Shown here: piece after piece, positions 1-7,575 of the stretch | Numbering within the stretch: position 1 is the stretch's first letter | Layout: each line of letters begins with the position of its first letter | The notes under the pieces: model-generated | Told to the model about the DNA's origin: nothing | Database searches by the model: none | Seen by the model: only the letters and a program-made list of their open reading frames with translations | Assembly (NCBI GenBank): GCA_040758475.1 | Contig: JBFLVN010000090.1 | Coordinates: 1-12,940, forward strand | Direction of reading: 5' to 3' | Length of the DNA stretch: 12,940 bases | Source: JBFLVN01 sp040758475 | GTDB taxonomy: Bacteria > JAGRBM01 | Program-made: the position numbers and the translations under genes

Positions 1-3000
1 GATCCGTTGTACGCCGTCGCGGGGATCGTCACGCTCGTGTTCCCGGCGGCAAAGGCCACGCCCGAGATGGACTGGAGGCCGAAGCGGTCCGTCCAGATTT
101 TGTCAGAGGTCCCAAGACCGACCCGGGTCAGGTCCACGCCCGGAATGGTGATCGTCGTTGTGGGCGAAGCCCCCGCCGTGGCTGCGCCCGTTACGAAATA
201 AGCGCCCGTGGGGTCGTGAAGGTTCAAGAACCACACGAAGCAGTAGCCCACCGGGTCGTTCCCCGCACCGGCCACCCGGTCACCGCAGTAGGATTCCGAG
301 AGCGCCGAGGTAGCCACCATCGAGATGTTCCGGGTGGTGAGGTCCACCCCGCCCCATTCAAGGTGCGCGATGTCGGGCGTCGTATTGCCACCCACGGGAT
401 AGGCCGGTCCTGCCAGGTCCGTCGCCACCGTGCCCACGAATTTGACGCCCGTCGCGTTGCCCAGGAGACGGGATGCGACCGGCGGCGGGGAAGCCACCGT
501 CAGGTTGAAGTTCCGCACGCAGGGCGAAACGCAGGCCGTGAGCGTCGGATTCGTATTGGGCGCCGTGTCGTTCAGGGCGTCCGTCATGGTGTTATAGAAA
601 AAGAGCTGGCTCGTCTTGACGATGGGCGGCACGACCGAACTGGTCGCGTCGGAGAAATTCACTTCCACGCTCCCGTAGGTCCGGGAATTGCCCGCGTCGT
701 CGTAAGCCCGGATCGTGAGGGGGTTCACCCCGAATTCGAAAGCCGTGTCCGTGGCCCAGGAGGCGTTCGTGCAGGCGTAACCCGAAAACTCGTTGCAGTC
801 GTACCCGGCCTGGGTGTCTTCACCGTCTACGATCCCGGTCGAATTGCGGATCACGAAGAGGCGCGAAGCGCCCGAGGCTTCGACTACGAGGGCCTGCCCG
901 CCGGTGGAAGTCGCCGAGATGGTGATCGTCCGGGGATCGACGCCCGTATTGATGGAAGTGATCTGGAACCGCCGGTTCGCGTTGGCGGACGGGTCGGTCG
1001 AAGCGAAGACGACCCAATCCCCGGTCCCCACCGCCCCGCGGGCAATCATGTTGTCGAACGCCCGCGTGTCGGCGTTCCCCGTGTCGTAGTTGAACGTGAG
1101 CGTGCCGCCCGCCGCCACCTGGGGCCGGAACGGAAAGGCCGCCGTGTGGCGGACCGTCAGTTTCACTGCTTCGCCCACCACGAGGTTGGGGCCCGCCCCC
1201 ACTTCGAAGTCCGGACCCGTCTGGTGGGTCACCTTGAGGAACCCGTTGGAATAAATGGCCGCATAGCTCGGGCTCGCGTCGATCGCCGTCCGCAGGGCCG
1301 TGAGGATCTCGTCTTCCGTGGCGGTCGCGTCCGAGGTGGTCGTAAAGAGCGTTCCGTCGAGATAGACGTTGTAGGCCGTGCTGTTTGAAACCTGCCGCAC
1401 CCGGATGGCCGCCGAGGCGACGTTCGCGATGGAGAGATTGGCCGTCGAGGTCAGGCGGAAGCCGTTCGGGGGATTTTCCGAAACGATCTTTAGCTGATTG
1501 CCCACGAGTTCGGCTTCCACGTTCGGATCGGCGTCCACCACCGAGCGAAGGCCCCGGAGGATTTCCCCCTGGGTCGCCGTGGCGTCCGAGTTGTACGTCC
1601 GGGCCGTCCCGTCCACGGTCACCGTGTAGACGGCGCTGTTCTGCACCGCCCCCACCGTTACCGTGGCGTTCTGGTAGCCCTGGAGGGTCTTTCCGGCGAA
1701 GGAATTGGCGCGGACCCGCAGGTTCGCGTTCGCCGTCACCGAAAAGCCCGTGGGCGGCGTATCGTGCCTTAGCTCGATTACGTCGCCCCGGTTGTAGGCC
1801 GTCACTGGAAGGGCCGAGCAGGCACCCGAATTGATCACCGTCGTCAGGTTCGAGAGAATTTCAGCCCGGGTGGCGGTCGCATCCGAGGTGTAGGTGCACC
1901 CCGTCCCGTTGATCGTGGCCGTGTAACCCGTCGAATTGAGAACGGATGCGACCCCGATCGTCGTCACCTGGGCCTGGCTTCCCAGGATGCCCGCCGTGGG
2001 CAGGTCGCCAAAAAGCTGAATCCGGTAGTCCGAAGGCCCGCCGGCCGCGATGGACTGGAGGCGGAAGGACCGCCCCGCGTTCGATCCGCCGTCGGCGCCA
2101 TCGAAGAACACCACGTCCCCCGCCTTGATGGGGGCTTTCGCCGTCATGGCGCTGTAGCTGGTGGAGGAAATCGTTACTTCGCCGGTCGCCGGATTGACGC
2201 TCGCCTCGATCGGCGTGGAGGAGAGGTCGTAGCCGACGTAAGCAAGACGGCCCGGGGAAGAATCCCCCGCCCGGCCCATGAGGGTTGCCCGGGAGCCCAC
2301 ATTGCTGAACGTGAGGGGCGTCCCGTCCACGAGCGCGACGCGCGTGTCGAAGTCACTCTTCAACAGGGTGAAATTTCCGTTGTCGAGGGAGGGAATGCCG
2401 CCGTCGTGGATGATCGTGAAGTCGTCGTTCAAACCGCCCGCCTGGATGGCGATGTCCGCCGAAGAAGTACCGAACGAGTTCGTCGGCTGCACGCGCAGGA
2501 TCGTCTGGGTGTTCGTGTTGATGTTGTAGGGGATACTGAAAGCCCCCGAGAGGTAATTCGTGCAGTGGGTGGGAAGGAGTGGGAGGGGCTCCGTATCCGC
2601 GCAGGAGCCGTTGATGCCTTCGAAGTCCGGCAGCACGACGGGCACGGGCGATCCATTCTCCACCACCGAAAAAGAATCGATCTGGGGATCGTAAGAGGCC
2701 GGTCCGCCGCAGGCGCCCGAAACCGACCAGTCCGAATCCGTGTAGAGGGGGTTTGAAACCTGCGCCCCCGTCACGTTCGACGTCACCCGGCCTTCGAGGG
2801 TCAGGCTTGCCGTGTTCGTGGTGATGCGGCCCAGCTCGTTCACCCGGGGAGCGTTCGTCAAACACGCTACCGGCGTCGCCGAGGCGGGGTCCACGTAGTT
2901 CACCACCACGTACTCCCGCTCGACGACGGCATTCGGATAAACCACGTCGTTCGTCGAGCTGATGGACATTTCGATCACGAGGCTCGGGCTTCCGCTCGTA

Positions 3001-3503
3001 ATAATTGGGGTCAGATCCACCGTAGCACTGAAAGTCCGTGCGCCTGCCCCTCCCCCAGGCGAAACGATGGTTCGCTGCACCGGATTCCCTGCCGGGGCCG
3101 GAAGGGCCGCACAAGTGCCTGCGCCGTAACAATTAACAACTTTCACGTTAAGGCAAGGATTTTGAGAAATGCTTGGTATAGGCGGATTGGAGCAGTCCGT
3201 ATCGGATAGAAGATATGCGGAGTTATGAACCTGCCCCGCGATCGTAATCTGCTTTTCGCTATTTCCCGAGACCGTGATGCTGTGGTCCGGGTCCGCGGAA
3301 GGGTCGCAGTTCTGGTAGAAAGGCGCGCTCGGTTCCGAGGACTGGCAGCCTTCGGCAAAGCTCGGGCTGTTCACCGTGGGCGAACTAAAACTAGTGATGT
3401 CGAGCTGGTCGCTCGTATCGACGGCGAGCGCCACGCCCGCGACGGCGAGCGCCGCCACCAGGAGCCCTGCCAAGAACCCTTTGCTGCCTCGTGTGGTTTT
3501 CAT
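1..3503 (-). CDS. Large secreted repeat protein, 5' part only (C-terminus beyond window)
   Basis: The frame reads without a stop from the ATG at 3503-3501 to the window edge, 1167 codons, so the C-terminus and any anchor or secretion domain are unseen. Residues 1-27 form a Sec signal peptide: a basic start (MKTTRGSK), a long Leu/Ala/Val core and an ALA cleavage site before VDTS. Six Cys lie in residues 53-131, suggesting disulfides. The mature chain is rich in Thr, Ser, Asn, Gly and Val, as in beta-rich surface or extracellular proteins. Three tandem modules begin near residues 518, 617 and 702, each with SDATAT 22 residues in. A second module recurs near 462, 828 and 1133. An AAAGG lies 9 nt before the ATG as a modest ribosome site. 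Export is well supported. Function is unknown: adhesin, sheath or appendage subunit are all possible. The SDATAT modules recall repeats seen in some phage tail and surface proteins, which is only a resemblance. Confidence 0.9.
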   Translation of the reverse strand, partial: MKTTRGSKGFLAGLLVAALAVAGVALAVDTSDQLDITSFSSPTVNSPSFAEGCQSSEPSAPFYQNCDPSADPDHSITVSGNSEKQITIAGQVHNSAYLLSDTDCSNPPIPSISQNPCLNVKVVNCYGAGTCAALPAPAGNPVQRTIVSPGGGAGARTFSATVDLTPIITSGSPSLVIEMSISSTNDVVYPNAVVEREYVVVNYVDPASATPVACLTNAPRVNELGRITTNTASLTLEGRVTSNVTGAQVSNPLYTDSDWSVSGACGGPASYDPQIDSFSVVENGSPVPVVLPDFEGINGSCADTEPLPLLPTHCTNYLSGAFSIPYNINTNTQTILRVQPTNSFGTSSADIAIQAGGLNDDFTIIHDGGIPSLDNGNFTLLKSDFDTRVALVDGTPLTFSNVGSRATLMGRAGDSSPGRLAYVGYDLSSTPIEASVNPATGEVTISSTSYSAMTAKAPIKAGDVVFFDGADGGSNAGRSFRLQSIAAGGPSDYRIQLFGDLPTAGILGSQAQVTTIGVASVLNSTGYTATINGTGCTYTSDATATRAEILSNLTTVINSGACSALPVTAYNRGDVIELRHDTPPTGFSVTANANLRVRANSFAGKTLQGYQNATVTVGAVQNSAVYTVTVDGTARTYNSDATATQGEILRGLRSVVDADPNVEAELVGNQLKIVSENPPNGFRLTSTANLSIANVASAAIRVRQVSNSTAYNVYLDGTLFTTTSDATATEDEILTALRTAIDASPSYAAIYSNGFLKVTHQTGPDFEVGAGPNLVVGEAVKLTVRHTAAFPFRPQVAAGGTLTFNYDTGNADTRAFDNMIARGAVGTGDWVVFASTDPSANANRRFQITSINTGVDPRTITISATSTGGQALVVEASGASRLFVIRNSTGIVDGEDTQAGYDCNEFSGYACTNASWATDTAFEFGVNPLTIRAYDDAGNSRTYGSVEVNFSDATSSVVPPIVKTSQLFFYNTMTDALNDTAPNTNPTLTACVSPCVRNFNLTVASPPPVASRLLGNATGVKFVGTVATDLAGPAYPVGGNTTPDIAHLEWGGVDLTTRNISMVATSALSESYCGDRVAGAGNDPVGYCFVWFLNLHDPTGAYFVTGAATAGASPTTTITIPGVDLTRVGLGTSDKIWTDRFGLQSISGVAFAAGNTSVTIPATAYNG
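1158..1952 (-). repeat. Three tandem SDATAT domain modules inside the secreted protein
   Basis: Three in-frame modules of about 80-99 residues start near residues 518, 617 and 702. Each begins with a hydrophobic/NS segment (LNSTGYTATINGTG, QNSAVYTVTVDGTA, SNSTAYNVYLDGTL). Exactly 22 residues after the module start comes SDATAT, at residues 540, 639 and 724, followed by an EIL..L helix and a closing strand with a TGF, NGF or DFEV turn. The SDATAT codons lie at 1869-1886, 1572-1589 and 1317-1334. The first copy has two extra Cys (in GTGCTY and SGACSA) that could form a disulfide the others lack. The DNA copies have diverged, so this is old duplication of a domain rather than a recent tandem expansion. 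Confidence 0.85.
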
Positions 3504-3796
3504 AACCAACAACCTTTCCCGACTTTCCCGCGGGCCCCTGCCCGCTTCCCTTATCGCCCCACCGGGCCGCGCCTACCGGGCGCTTCCGGCTCAAGGGCCT
3601 CCGCAAGTCACACTTTGGGCCGCCAGGATGAATTGCAATTAATGTTCCTATCACCCGTGCGGTTTGTCACAATTTTTGTAAGGATGAACAACAGAAATAT
3701 CCTTTAAAATCAATAGTTTACAGATATAACCTTACCAAAGTCTCACCTCGGCCATCGGCACCCAACCGTCAAAGTGTCCTCTTTATCGGACACAAC

Positions 3797-4091
3797 CGGA
3801 AAACTTGCGGGCGCGAAAGTCCTCCGCAAGCTGGCCGTTAAAGCCAAAAAACGCTGTCGAAAGGTGCAAAAACTCGATTATGTATGTAGCACAAACGGCC
3901 CCCCGAAGGTAGGGGACGGGTCACAGGGGTATCCGCCCTAACTCATTGATTTTCCAAGGGAAATCACTGGTCTGATGTCGCCACTGGCCCTTTTCCAGTT
4001 GGCCCCCACACCTTGAACCGCAGGCGATGAAAGTGCCCTGCGGGAGGTGTTTTACAAAACGGACGTCCCTGGACACCCCCGGAATCCGCGC
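3797..4091 (-). ncRNA. Candidate structured non-coding RNA or long structured leader
   Basis: On the minus strand a promoter-like pair, TTGAAT (4126-4121) and TAAAGT (4103-4098) with a 17-bp spacer, would start RNA near 4091. The following 260 bases form several strong stem-loops. The largest (4050-4008) has 6 bp, a small internal loop and 7 more bp. The hairpin at 3830-3804 is followed directly by TTTT and could end the RNA. The absence of an open frame, the density of stems and the promoter/terminator-like ends support an RNA gene. The T run is short and the stem only 7 bp, so read-through into the secreted-protein gene as a leader of about 590 nt is equally possible. It matches no RNA family I can recognise. 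The stems exist on either strand, so the direction is inferred. Confidence 0.25.
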
Positions 4092-4094
4092 TCC

Positions 4095-4122
4095 TTGACT
4101 TTATTTTCTGACTTTTTATAAT
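4095..4122 (+). promoter_or_regulatory. Sigma-70-type promoter for the 4213 gene
   Basis: TTGACT (4095-4100) and a perfect TATAAT (4117-4122) are separated by 16 bp in an AT-rich patch. Transcription would start near 4130 and give a leader of about 80 nt before the ATG at 4213. The same bases also hold an opposed, weaker minus-strand pair (TTGAAT 4126-4121, TAAAGT 4103-4098), so the two promoters overlap and should exclude each other. Confidence 0.7.
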
Positions 4123-4212
4123 TCAATTTTAGTTCATCGCGGTCCTTGCCTCATTCCCCCAAGAACCCTTTTCCCAAAGGCCTTTTGGCCTATTTCCTCG
4201 CGTAGTGCCGCC

Positions 4213-5025
4213 ATGACCGACCCCGAAATCCTATTGACCTCCCCCGCCTTCCTGGAGAAGGTCTGCGCCCACGTCGTCGACGGCGCTTCACCCCACATGG
4301 CGGCCCGCTTCGAGGGGATGAAAGAGCGCGACTACTGGCGCTTCTGGGAAGAGGGAAAGAAAGCCGACGAAACGCCCGAACAAGAACGGACGGAACGGGA
4401 CGAGTTTCTCGCCCGTTTCGTGGACCGGATCGAACTGGCCCTGGCCGAGGCCCGGATCGACGCCGAAAAGCGGGTTTTTGAAAAGAATCCTTCCGCCTAT
4501 CTCCGCTACGGCTCGGGCCGCGAAGGTGGCGCCGAAGCACGAGGATGGGAAAGCGGCATCGACTATCAGAAGAATCTCTTTGCTTCCAATCCCTTAGCCT
4601 ATCTCTTGCGTGGTCCGGGAAAGCCCCCGCCCGACGGATACATCGCCTGGCGGAAGAACCGGAACGGAAAGTGGATTCCGGAGTTCACCCCCGAGGGCGA
4701 ATCGCCCACGGCCAAGTTCTTCGAGTACCACTGCGGCGGCGGAAAAGAGAAAGCCGAGAAAGAACGGCAAGAGAAACAAGCCGCTCTGGACGCCAAGACG
4801 CAGAAGTTTTTTGAGGAGCTTTTTGGGAAGAAGGAGACTGACTCTCCCCAACCTTCTCCCGCTTCCGAAGAAACGAACACAGAGATTGCCCCTCCCCCTC
4901 TGGGGGAGGGTGCCGCGGAGCGGCGGGAGAGGGCCGGTTACGCGGACGATACCCCCTCCGATTCAGCCCTCTCCCAAGGAGAGAGGGGCACAGAGGAAGC
5001 CCACTTCAAAGGCCCCGGCCCCTAG
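4213..5025 (+). CDS. Hypothetical protein, charged, with duplicated NPxAYL motif and repeat-derived tail
   Basis: I do not recognise this 270-aa protein. It has no signal peptide or membrane segment, so it is probably cytoplasmic. Residues 1-90 are helical and strongly charged. A motif occurs twice: VFEKNPSAYLRYGSGR (88-103) and LFASNPLAYLLRGPGK (122-137). Short NP.AYL..G.G segments of this kind also occur in phage-type helix-turn-helix or small-terminase proteins, but that is a weak resemblance. Residues 175-205 are a Lys/Glu-rich helix, possibly a coiled coil. Residues from about 208 on are low-complexity Pro/Ser/Glu/Gly encoded by hairpin-rich repeat DNA. The ATG is the first start after the promoter at 4095-4122 and has no clear Shine-Dalgarno site, so the start is less certain than the frame. 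The gene converges with ACAD-1 with only 27 bp between stop codons. Confidence 0.75.
   Translation: MTDPEILLTSPAFLEKVCAHVVDGASPHMAARFEGMKERDYWRFWEEGKKADETPEQERTERDEFLARFVDRIELALAEARIDAEKRVFEKNPSAYLRYGSGREGGAEARGWESGIDYQKNLFASNPLAYLLRGPGKPPPDGYIAWRKNRNGKWIPEFTPEGESPTAKFFEYHCGGGKEKAEKERQEKQAALDAKTQKFFEELFGKKETDSPQPSPASEETNTEIAPPPLGEGAAERRERAGYADDTPSDSALSQGERGTEEAHFKGPGP
4890..4987 (+). repeat. Palindromic repeat-like DNA inserted in the 3' end of the 4213 gene
   Basis: Three stems lie close together: CCCTCCCCC-TCT-GGGGGAGGG (4890-4910, 9 bp), GCCGC-GGA-GCGGC (4912-4924) and CCCTCTC-N7-GAGAGGG (4967-4987). Similar CCCTCTCCC/GGGAGAGGG blocks are widely seen as dispersed intergenic repeats in GC-rich bacterial genomes. 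Here the block is read in frame as the low-complexity tail of the upstream protein, which suggests insertion near or over the original stop codon. Only one copy is in the window, so dispersal in this genome cannot be seen. Confidence 0.55.
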
Positions 5026-5052
5026 CCTCTCATGATCTTGGGATCGGGCTAC

Positions 5053-6312
5053 CTATTCCAATCTTCCCCGGCGCAGGAGTTCGCGGGCGATCGTGTTGTA
5101 CTGGATTTCGTCCGTGCCGCCGCCGATCTGCATGAGCTTGGCGTCGCGCATGAGCATCTCGATGCCCGTCTCGGCCATGTACCCCATGCCGCCGTGGATC
5201 TGGATCGCGTCGAGGGCGACGTTTACGGCCGCCTGTCCGCAATACACCTTGGCGGCGCAGGCCTCGGCCATGTCCACCTTGCCTTCCTTCTGGGCCCAGA
5301 GCTGCTTGAACATGAGGTTCCGGACATTCTCGCGGATCACGAACATCTGGGCCAGCTTGAACTGGAGTCCCTGGAACTCCGCGATGGGCTTCCCGAATTG
5401 CTCGCGGGTCTTCATGTATTTGATCGAGTCGTCGATGCACCGCTCGATGATGCCAAGGGCCATGATGGGCGCGCCCGATCGCTCGCCCGAAAAGACATCG
5501 CGGGATTGCTCCTTGCTCGCTTCTTTTTCCTTCTTCCCAAGCATGTTGCCAGCCGGGACGAAAACGTTGTCCAGATAGACGGCGCCGGTGGGAGACGCAT
5601 GCATCCCCATTTTCTTGAAGGGCTTGCTTGTTTCCAGGCCCGGCGTGCCGCGCTCGATGACGAAGCACTGGATGGGCCGCTCGCGCAGGGGCGTGTTATC
5701 GCCCGTGTCGAGTTTGGCGTAAACGGAAAAATAATCGGCATAAGGGGCGTTCGTGATGAACGTCTTTTCGCCCGAAATCCGGTAGCCATCGCCGTCGCGC
5801 TTCGCCACCGTCTTCATCCCGCCGTAGGCGTCCGACCCGGCGCCGGGTTCCGTCATGGCCCACGCGCCGATCTTCTCGAACTTGAGGACGGGAATGCCCC
5901 ATTTCTCCTGCTGGTCGCTCGTCCCCTTCTTCATCACCGTGCCGCCGTAAAGGCCCACGGTGGCCGAAAGGGAGAGCATGAAACCCGGGGAGATGCGGCA
6001 GAGCTCCTTGCCGATGATGGCGGCCATGACCGGGTCGCCGCCGCCAAGGCCGCCCAGTTCCCCGATCATGCCGGCTTTCCCTTTGCCTTCTTCCTTTGCT
6101 TCGCCCCGCTCGGCGGCTTCGAGCTTTTTCTTGCGCTTGGCCCACACCGAATCGATCATGCCGGGAAGCCCGAACGTCTTGGCGAACTTGCGCATGATGT
6201 CGTAGGGAACCATGCCCTCTTCGAGGGCCGGCACGTGGGGCGAGAGTTCCTTCTCGCCGAACTGGCGGACCATCTTCTCGATCATCCGGTGCTGCTCATT
6301 GAACTCAAACAT
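5053..6312 (-). CDS. Acyl-CoA dehydrogenase (ACAD-1), helix-G catalytic Glu type
   Basis: This 419-aa FAD enzyme of the acyl-CoA dehydrogenase family removes two hydrogens from an acyl-CoA and passes electrons to electron-transfer flavoprotein. It has AWAMTEPGAGSD (150-161) in the FAD/substrate domain, REQFGKPI (303-310) and QIHGGMGYM (371-379). The usual catalytic Glu before Gly-Thr is Gly398 in QIGGGT (395-400). A Glu stands instead in SGER (E277), ten residues before G287, which aligns with E254 of isovaleryl-CoA dehydrogenase. A branched or long-chain substrate is therefore plausible. Residues about 55-92 carry an unusual Lys/Glu-rich insertion in the N-terminal helical domain. The ATG is fixed by AGAGGAG six bases upstream. 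It is last in the TetR-hydrolase-ACAD operon, 66 bp after the hydrolase. Family assignment is firm; substrate is inference. Confidence 0.95.
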   Translation of the reverse strand: MFEFNEQHRMIEKMVRQFGEKELSPHVPALEEGMVPYDIMRKFAKTFGLPGMIDSVWAKRKKKLEAAERGEAKEEGKGKAGMIGELGGLGGGDPVMAAIIGKELCRISPGFMLSLSATVGLYGGTVMKKGTSDQQEKWGIPVLKFEKIGAWAMTEPGAGSDAYGGMKTVAKRDGDGYRISGEKTFITNAPYADYFSVYAKLDTGDNTPLRERPIQCFVIERGTPGLETSKPFKKMGMHASPTGAVYLDNVFVPAGNMLGKKEKEASKEQSRDVFSGERSGAPIMALGIIERCIDDSIKYMKTREQFGKPIAEFQGLQFKLAQMFVIRENVRNLMFKQLWAQKEGKVDMAEACAAKVYCGQAAVNVALDAIQIHGGMGYMAETGIEMLMRDAKLMQIGGGTDEIQYNTIARELLRRGRLE

Positions 6313-6378
6313 TGGAAACTCCTCTCTTCCCCTTCGGAGCGTCCCTGGTGGAACGCCGTCTTGTTTGCTTGTGGTTTT

Positions 6379-7575
6379 CTACGCCCGCTCGTAGAGAAAG
6401 CGCATCCCGCCTTCCGTCTGGTGCTCGATCCGGCGGATCTTCGCCCCGTCCCAACCACGGGTTTCGAGCAGATCGAGGCGCCCCATCATGCGGGTGAAAT
6501 GGAACATCTGGATGAAAAGCCCCGAAAGGCCCATCTTCTCGAAGGCCGGGAGCTTTTCGGCATAAAGGGCTTCGTAAATGTCGAGGGGTCTGGTGGCACC
6601 CTTCGATGTCATTTCCAAAATGCGTTCCACTTGGCGGACGAACTGGCTCCGGCAAAGGTCCCACCATTCCCCGAGGTTTCCCACGGACGTTTCCTCGAAA
6701 CGGTCGAGCCGCACGCCCCGGGCATGGGAGGGATAAATCCGGCGGATTTCCCGGTATTCGGGGTGCCGATCAAAGAGGGAATCCATCGAATTGAGGTAAT
6801 GGGCGAGGCCCAGGTTGGTCCCCGCGATGGAAAGGAATGTGGGCGGCTCGTTGCGCTGTACCTGATCGGCCCCGTGGAGGGCATAGTCGCCGGGCCGGGT
6901 TTCGTTCACGAGAAGGGCCTGCCCCTGGCTGTGTCCCCGGACGACGCAGACCCGGTAGCGTTCATCTCCGATGCCGATCACCTGATCGTCTTCAAGTACG
7001 CGGCTCACCGGAATGGGGATTTCCTCCCCGCTCCAGCCGCCCGCCGCCCCGGCGCCCCCGGTGCCCGCGTTCTCGGGCGGCTGGGGGAACATTTCGAGGA
7101 TTTTCCCAAGACGCCCATCGGCAAAGCCGTTGGCCCGGAGGAGCCCGCGCATGTCCACGCTCCGGTTGGCGGGCCCCAGGCGGAGCTGCTTTTCTTCTTT
7201 CGTGGTCCAGAACTCGCCGCCGAAAACTTTCTGGAATTCGATGGCGATCCCCATGTGGTCGATGTGGCCGTGGGAAAAGACGAAAGCGTCGATCCCCTTG
7301 TAGCCGTGGGTTTGCAGGCCCGCTTCCATTTCGGAGAGGGCATTCTCCAGGACTTTCTTGTAATTGATTGGAAACGGCATTCGCCCGACGCCCTGGAACT
7401 CGGGCGGAATGTAGAAACCGGCATCCAGGAGCACGGCCCCAGCGTGGCCGTCCGGCGAATTCAGGGCGTACAGGTTGATGGGTTCGACCTGGGGCGGGAG
7501 AGTGGCTTCCGATTTACTCTTCGCCCCGATCGTGATCCGCCGGATGGGATCTCCCGCGGCGGCCGGCGCGTTCAT
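6379..7575 (-). CDS. Metallo-beta-lactamase-fold hydrolase
   Basis: This 398-aa protein has the metal-binding signature SHGHIDHMG, with H102, H104, D106 and H107. Further likely ligands are H215 in GHSQGQ, D237 in HGADQ and H284 in SHARG. Together these are the five motifs of a two-metal (usually zinc) hydrolase. There is no signal peptide, so it is cytoplasmic. About 110 residues after the core are helical and aromatic-rich (from about 290) and may cover the active site. Its ATG overlaps the TetR stop codon (ATGA, 7575-7572), so the two genes are translationally coupled. A GAGGG ribosome site lies inside the TetR end. Its place between a TetR regulator and an acyl-CoA dehydrogenase suggests a thioester, lactone or ester substrate linked to acyl metabolism. 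That is inference, as the fold alone does not give the substrate. Confidence 0.9.
   Translation of the reverse strand: MNAPAAAGDPIRRITIGAKSKSEATLPPQVEPINLYALNSPDGHAGAVLLDAGFYIPPEFQGVGRMPFPINYKKVLENALSEMEAGLQTHGYKGIDAFVFSHGHIDHMGIAIEFQKVFGGEFWTTKEEKQLRLGPANRSVDMRGLLRANGFADGRLGKILEMFPQPPENAGTGGAGAAGGWSGEEIPIPVSRVLEDDQVIGIGDERYRVCVVRGHSQGQALLVNETRPGDYALHGADQVQRNEPPTFLSIAGTNLGLAHYLNSMDSLFDRHPEYREIRRIYPSHARGVRLDRFEETSVGNLGEWWDLCRSQFVRQVERILEMTSKGATRPLDIYEALYAEKLPAFEKMGLSGLFIQMFHFTRMMGRLDLLETRGWDGAKIRRIEHQTEGGMRFLYERA

Larger units (their letters stand above)
3504..4212. other. 709-bp divergent intergenic region: AT-rich flanks around a hairpin-dense island
   Basis: No convincing gene is present. 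About 3640-3770 and 4095-4150 are AT-rich; 3770-4090 is GC-rich and packed with inverted repeats. The clearest are GTGTCC/GGACAC (3774-3793), CTTGCGG/CCGCAAG (3804-3830), CCCC/GGGG with a G.A mismatch (about 3897-3919), GATTTTCC/GGGAAATC (3948-3965), GCCACTGG/CCAGTTGGC (3980-4003) and ACACCT..CCGCAGG/CCTGCGG..AGGTGT (4008-4050). On the minus strand, the 5' leader of the secreted-protein gene also holds GCGGGC-AGGG-GCCCGC (3530-3545), just upstream of the ribosome site. I see no tRNA, no CRISPR and no riboswitch core I can name. A promoter for the secreted-protein gene was not identified with confidence. Confidence 0.6.

Noticed and set aside
216..1388. A 390-codon open frame on the plus strand
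   Set aside because: It lies opposite the secreted-protein gene, whose frame, signal peptide and repeats are clear. The product is Arg/His/Gly-rich, typical of a shadow frame.
2353..3132. A 259-codon open frame on the minus strand
   Set aside because: It is in another frame of the secreted-protein gene. The real frame is continuous across it and carries the repeats.
3504..3660. A riboswitch (cyclic-di-GMP or cobalamin type) in the leader of the secreted-protein gene
   Set aside because: The leader is GC-rich with hairpins and a CCGGTAGG stretch, but the conserved cores (GCAAACC and CGCAAAGCC, or the cobalamin box) are absent.
3880..3935. A cyclic-di-GMP-I-like segment (CAAACGG, CCCC/GGGG stem, GGGGACG)
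   Set aside because: The first half vaguely recalls that aptamer, but CGCAAAGCC and the 3' half with its tetraloop receptor are missing, so the match is probably chance.
3930..4070. An integron attC site
   Set aside because: CCCTAAC and GTT-containing stretches exist near imperfect hairpins, but the paired end consensus in the correct order and spacing is not met, and no integrase or cassette is present.
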